From NCBI RefSeq assembly GCF_020515695.1, contig NZ_JAIWJA010000001.1, forward strand, positions 372,001 through 436,000: a stretch of DNA of 64,000 nucleotides, read 5' to 3'. The notes under the pieces were generated by a model, which had not been told where the DNA came from, did not search any database, and saw only the letters and a list, made by a program, of their open reading frames with translations. This DNA comes from Pseudomonas sp. MWU16-30317. Lineage in GTDB: Bacteria > Pseudomonadota > Gammaproteobacteria > Pseudomonadales > Pseudomonadaceae. Shown here piece by piece: positions 62,486 to 64,000 of the stretch. Both the position numbers and the translations under genes were made by a program. How positions within the stretch are numbered: the first letter of the stretch is position 1; each line of letters begins with the position of its first letter.

Positions 62486-63640
62486 TTACCAAAGCGGCGC
62501 GGGTGCTTTCAGGGCCTGGTCAAGAATTGCGATCGCCTGCTCCACATCCGCCGTATGGCTGTAGCGGCCGAGGCTGATGCGCACGCTGCTGCTGGCCTGG
62601 CTGTGGTCCAGCCCGATGGCGAGCAATACGTGGGACGCTGCGTTACTGGCGGAATTGCACGCCGAGGTCGACGACACGGCCAGCGCTCCAGCGAGCGAGG
62701 CACTATTGAACCCAGACTTGGCGATGCACAGGTTCAGCGTATGCGGGATGCGCTGAGCTGCGCAGCCATTGAGCGTCACCCCCGGCAGCGCCAACAGGCC
62801 TTCACGCAACTGCTGCGACAGCGCGGTGATGCGTTGCGTTTCGGCTTGTTGTTCATTCGCCGCGATGGCAAATGCACTGCCCATGCCGACGATCTGATGA
62901 GTCGCCAAGGTGCCCGACCGCAACCCTTGCTCGTGCCCGCCACCATGGATCTGCGCCTGCACTGCGCCCCGTGCACGCGGGCCCACGTACAAAGCGCCGA
63001 TGCCTTTGGGGCCATACGTCTTGTGCGCCGAGAACGACATCAAGTCGACCTCCAACGCGGCCAGGTCGATATCGACCTTGCCCGTCGCCTGTGCGGCATC
63101 GACATGAAACAAAGCGCCATGCTCGCGCACCAACGTACCGATCGAAGCGATATCGGTCAGCGTACCCAGTTCGTTATTCACTCGCATCAGCGACACCAGC
63201 AAGGTGTCCGCGCGCAAGGCCGCCTGCACCGCTGCGGGCTGAATCAGCCCGTTGCCATCCGGAGTCAGCCAGGTGACAGGAAAACCCTGGGCTTCAAGCT
63301 GATTCACCGTGTCGATGACCGCCTTGTGTTCGAGCACGCTGGTGATCAGGTGGCGACGCTGCGGTGTGCTGGCCATGGCGACGCCCTTGATCGCCAGGTT
63401 GTTGGACTCGGTCGCGCCCGACGTCCAGATGATCGACTCGGCGGGCGCTCCCACCAACTCGCCCACCTGGCGCCGCGCCAGTTCCACTGCCTGCCTGGCA
63501 TTGCTGCCGAAGGCATGGGAGATGGACGCCGGATTACCGAAGTTGCCCGAACGCCCCAGGCACTCGACCATGGCCTGGATGACGCGGTCGTCGACGGGGG
63601 TGGTGGCGGCATAGTCGAAATAGAGCGGGAGAGGAGTCAT
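62486..63640 (-). CDS. IscS-like cysteine desulfurase (class V aminotransferase)
   Basis: A 384-residue PLP enzyme that takes sulfur from cysteine. The PLP lysine is in SFSAHKTYGPKGIGALY, the cofactor-stacking His in TSVLEHKAV, and the persulfide Cys in SSTSACNSAS, the same position as IscS Cys328. The ATESNNLAIKG block is typical. It stands alone, without IscU, SufE or other cluster genes, so it may feed sulfur to a specific pathway rather than general Fe-S assembly. Start MTPLPLYFDYAATTP chosen; GTG 63655 is five codons upstream. Confidence 0.9.
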   Translation of the reverse strand: MTPLPLYFDYAATTPVDDRVIQAMVECLGRSGNFGNPASISHAFGSNARQAVELARRQVGELVGAPAESIIWTSGATESNNLAIKGVAMASTPQRRHLITSVLEHKAVIDTVNQLEAQGFPVTWLTPDGNGLIQPAAVQAALRADTLLVSLMRVNNELGTLTDIASIGTLVREHGALFHVDAAQATGKVDIDLAALEVDLMSFSAHKTYGPKGIGALYVGPRARGAVQAQIHGGGHEQGLRSGTLATHQIVGMGSAFAIAANEQQAETQRITALSQQLREGLLALPGVTLNGCAAQRIPHTLNLCIAKSGFNSASLAGALAVSSTSACNSASNAASHVLLAIGLDHSQASSSVRISLGRYSHTADVEQAIAILDQALKAPAPLW

Positions 63641-63796
63641 GGGGAAGGATTTCACGAGTGACTGAGAATAGGGAAAGGTTACTCGTGTCAGTGGAGAAAT
63701 ATTTTGATAAAACCGCTCTATGTCGCGGGTGGCATGGAAATAAATTCGGTAATCTGGTACTTATTCGAATTAATATTCTCCTCAGTGTTCCGGCGA

Positions 63797-64000
63797 CTAG
63801 CTACTTTGGCGCCACTGCCGCGGGCTGACCCCGAACCAGCGCTTGAACGCCCGGGAAAACGCGCTCGTTTCTGAATAACCCAACAACGGCGCCAGTTGCG
63901 AAATGCTCAAGTGCCCATCGCGCAAATGCTGGCGCGCCATGGCCTGGCGGGTCTGGTCCACCATCTGAGTGAAACTCAAACCGTGGTCACGCAAGCGCCG
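63797..64000 (-). CDS. AraC-family transcriptional regulator, truncated by window edge
   Basis: The C-terminal 67 residues of an AraC regulator run off the right edge. The second helix-turn-helix and family signature are visible: LSISQLAPLLGYSETSAFSRAFKRWFGVSPRQWR. The N-terminal effector domain is outside the window. It faces the desulfurase gene on the same strand across a 156-base AT-rich gap. Confidence 0.9.
   Translation of the reverse strand, partial: RRLRDHGLSFTQMVDQTRQAMARQHLRDGHLSISQLAPLLGYSETSAFSRAFKRWFGVSPRQWRQSS

Noticed and set aside
1..64000. CRISPR arrays, tRNA or rRNA genes
   Set aside because: No regularly spaced identical repeats and no recognisable tRNA cloverleaf or rRNA sequence were found on reading both strands.

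Overview
The window is high-GC DNA of ordinary proteobacterial gene density and is almost certainly a chromosome segment of a fluorescent Pseudomonas. The markers are a PvdP-like pyoverdine maturation protein, an OprD-family porin, PagL, a DUF2790 protein, an S-type pyocin-like bacteriocin and many copies of the Pseudomonas REP-type inverted repeat built on GCGGGCAAGCC and CTCCCAC. I see no rRNA, tRNA, CRISPR array, insertion sequence or prophage. The assignment is from family recognition; no search was run.

Layout. 0-8 kb: a poxB-like gene broken by a one-base frameshift, a Phd/PIN toxin-antitoxin pair with a palindrome over its promoter, a RibD-type reductase, a TauE-like permease, a large dimethylformamidase-like protein, and a thiol-oxidation pair (four-domain rhodanese plus cysteine/3-mercaptopropionate dioxygenase). 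8-18 kb: class II aldolase-like protein, CheB methylesterase domain, DUF305 protein, MoaA, a GntR regulator, a GAF-GAF-GGDEF-EAL protein and an MFS exporter. 17.7-19.8 kb: a compact persulfide/sulfite module (metallo-beta-lactamase dioxygenase, BigR-like ArsR repressor, TauE exporter) around one palindromic operator. 20-39 kb: mostly single housekeeping or signalling genes (hybrid histidine kinase, DUF202 pair, AroQ variant, Ada-like methyltransferase, PagL, SotB, PpnN, diguanylate cyclase, IlvE with a clear terminator, PBP5/6-type carboxypeptidase, a response regulator without its phosphoacceptor Asp). 39.7-42.7 kb: OprD porin, GntR regulator and flavin reductase, flanked by what look like remains of a larger catabolic operon (an aldehyde dehydrogenase tail and perhaps a second gene tail) and a perfect GntR-type palindrome.

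44-47.7 kb is a decaying bacteriocin locus. A pyocin-S-like nuclease gene carries one in-frame amber codon, its adjacent immunity gene is intact, and a second, diverged immunity gene is broken by a one-base deletion, with a possible toxin stub next to it.

53-62.3 kb is the most system-like region: a LysR regulator, a tandem 19-bp direct repeat, an FAD monooxygenase, a complete Dpp/Opp-type ABC importer (two permeases, two ATPases, substrate-binding protein) and two carboxymuconolactone-decarboxylase/AhpD-like proteins. The genes overlap by 1 to 11 bases and look like one transcription unit for uptake and oxidative processing of an unidentified small molecule. The window closes with a stand-alone cysteine desulfurase and a truncated AraC regulator. 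Several loci (rhodanese/dioxygenase, BigR module, desulfurase, possibly the ABC cluster) point to active organosulfur metabolism, but that link is inference.
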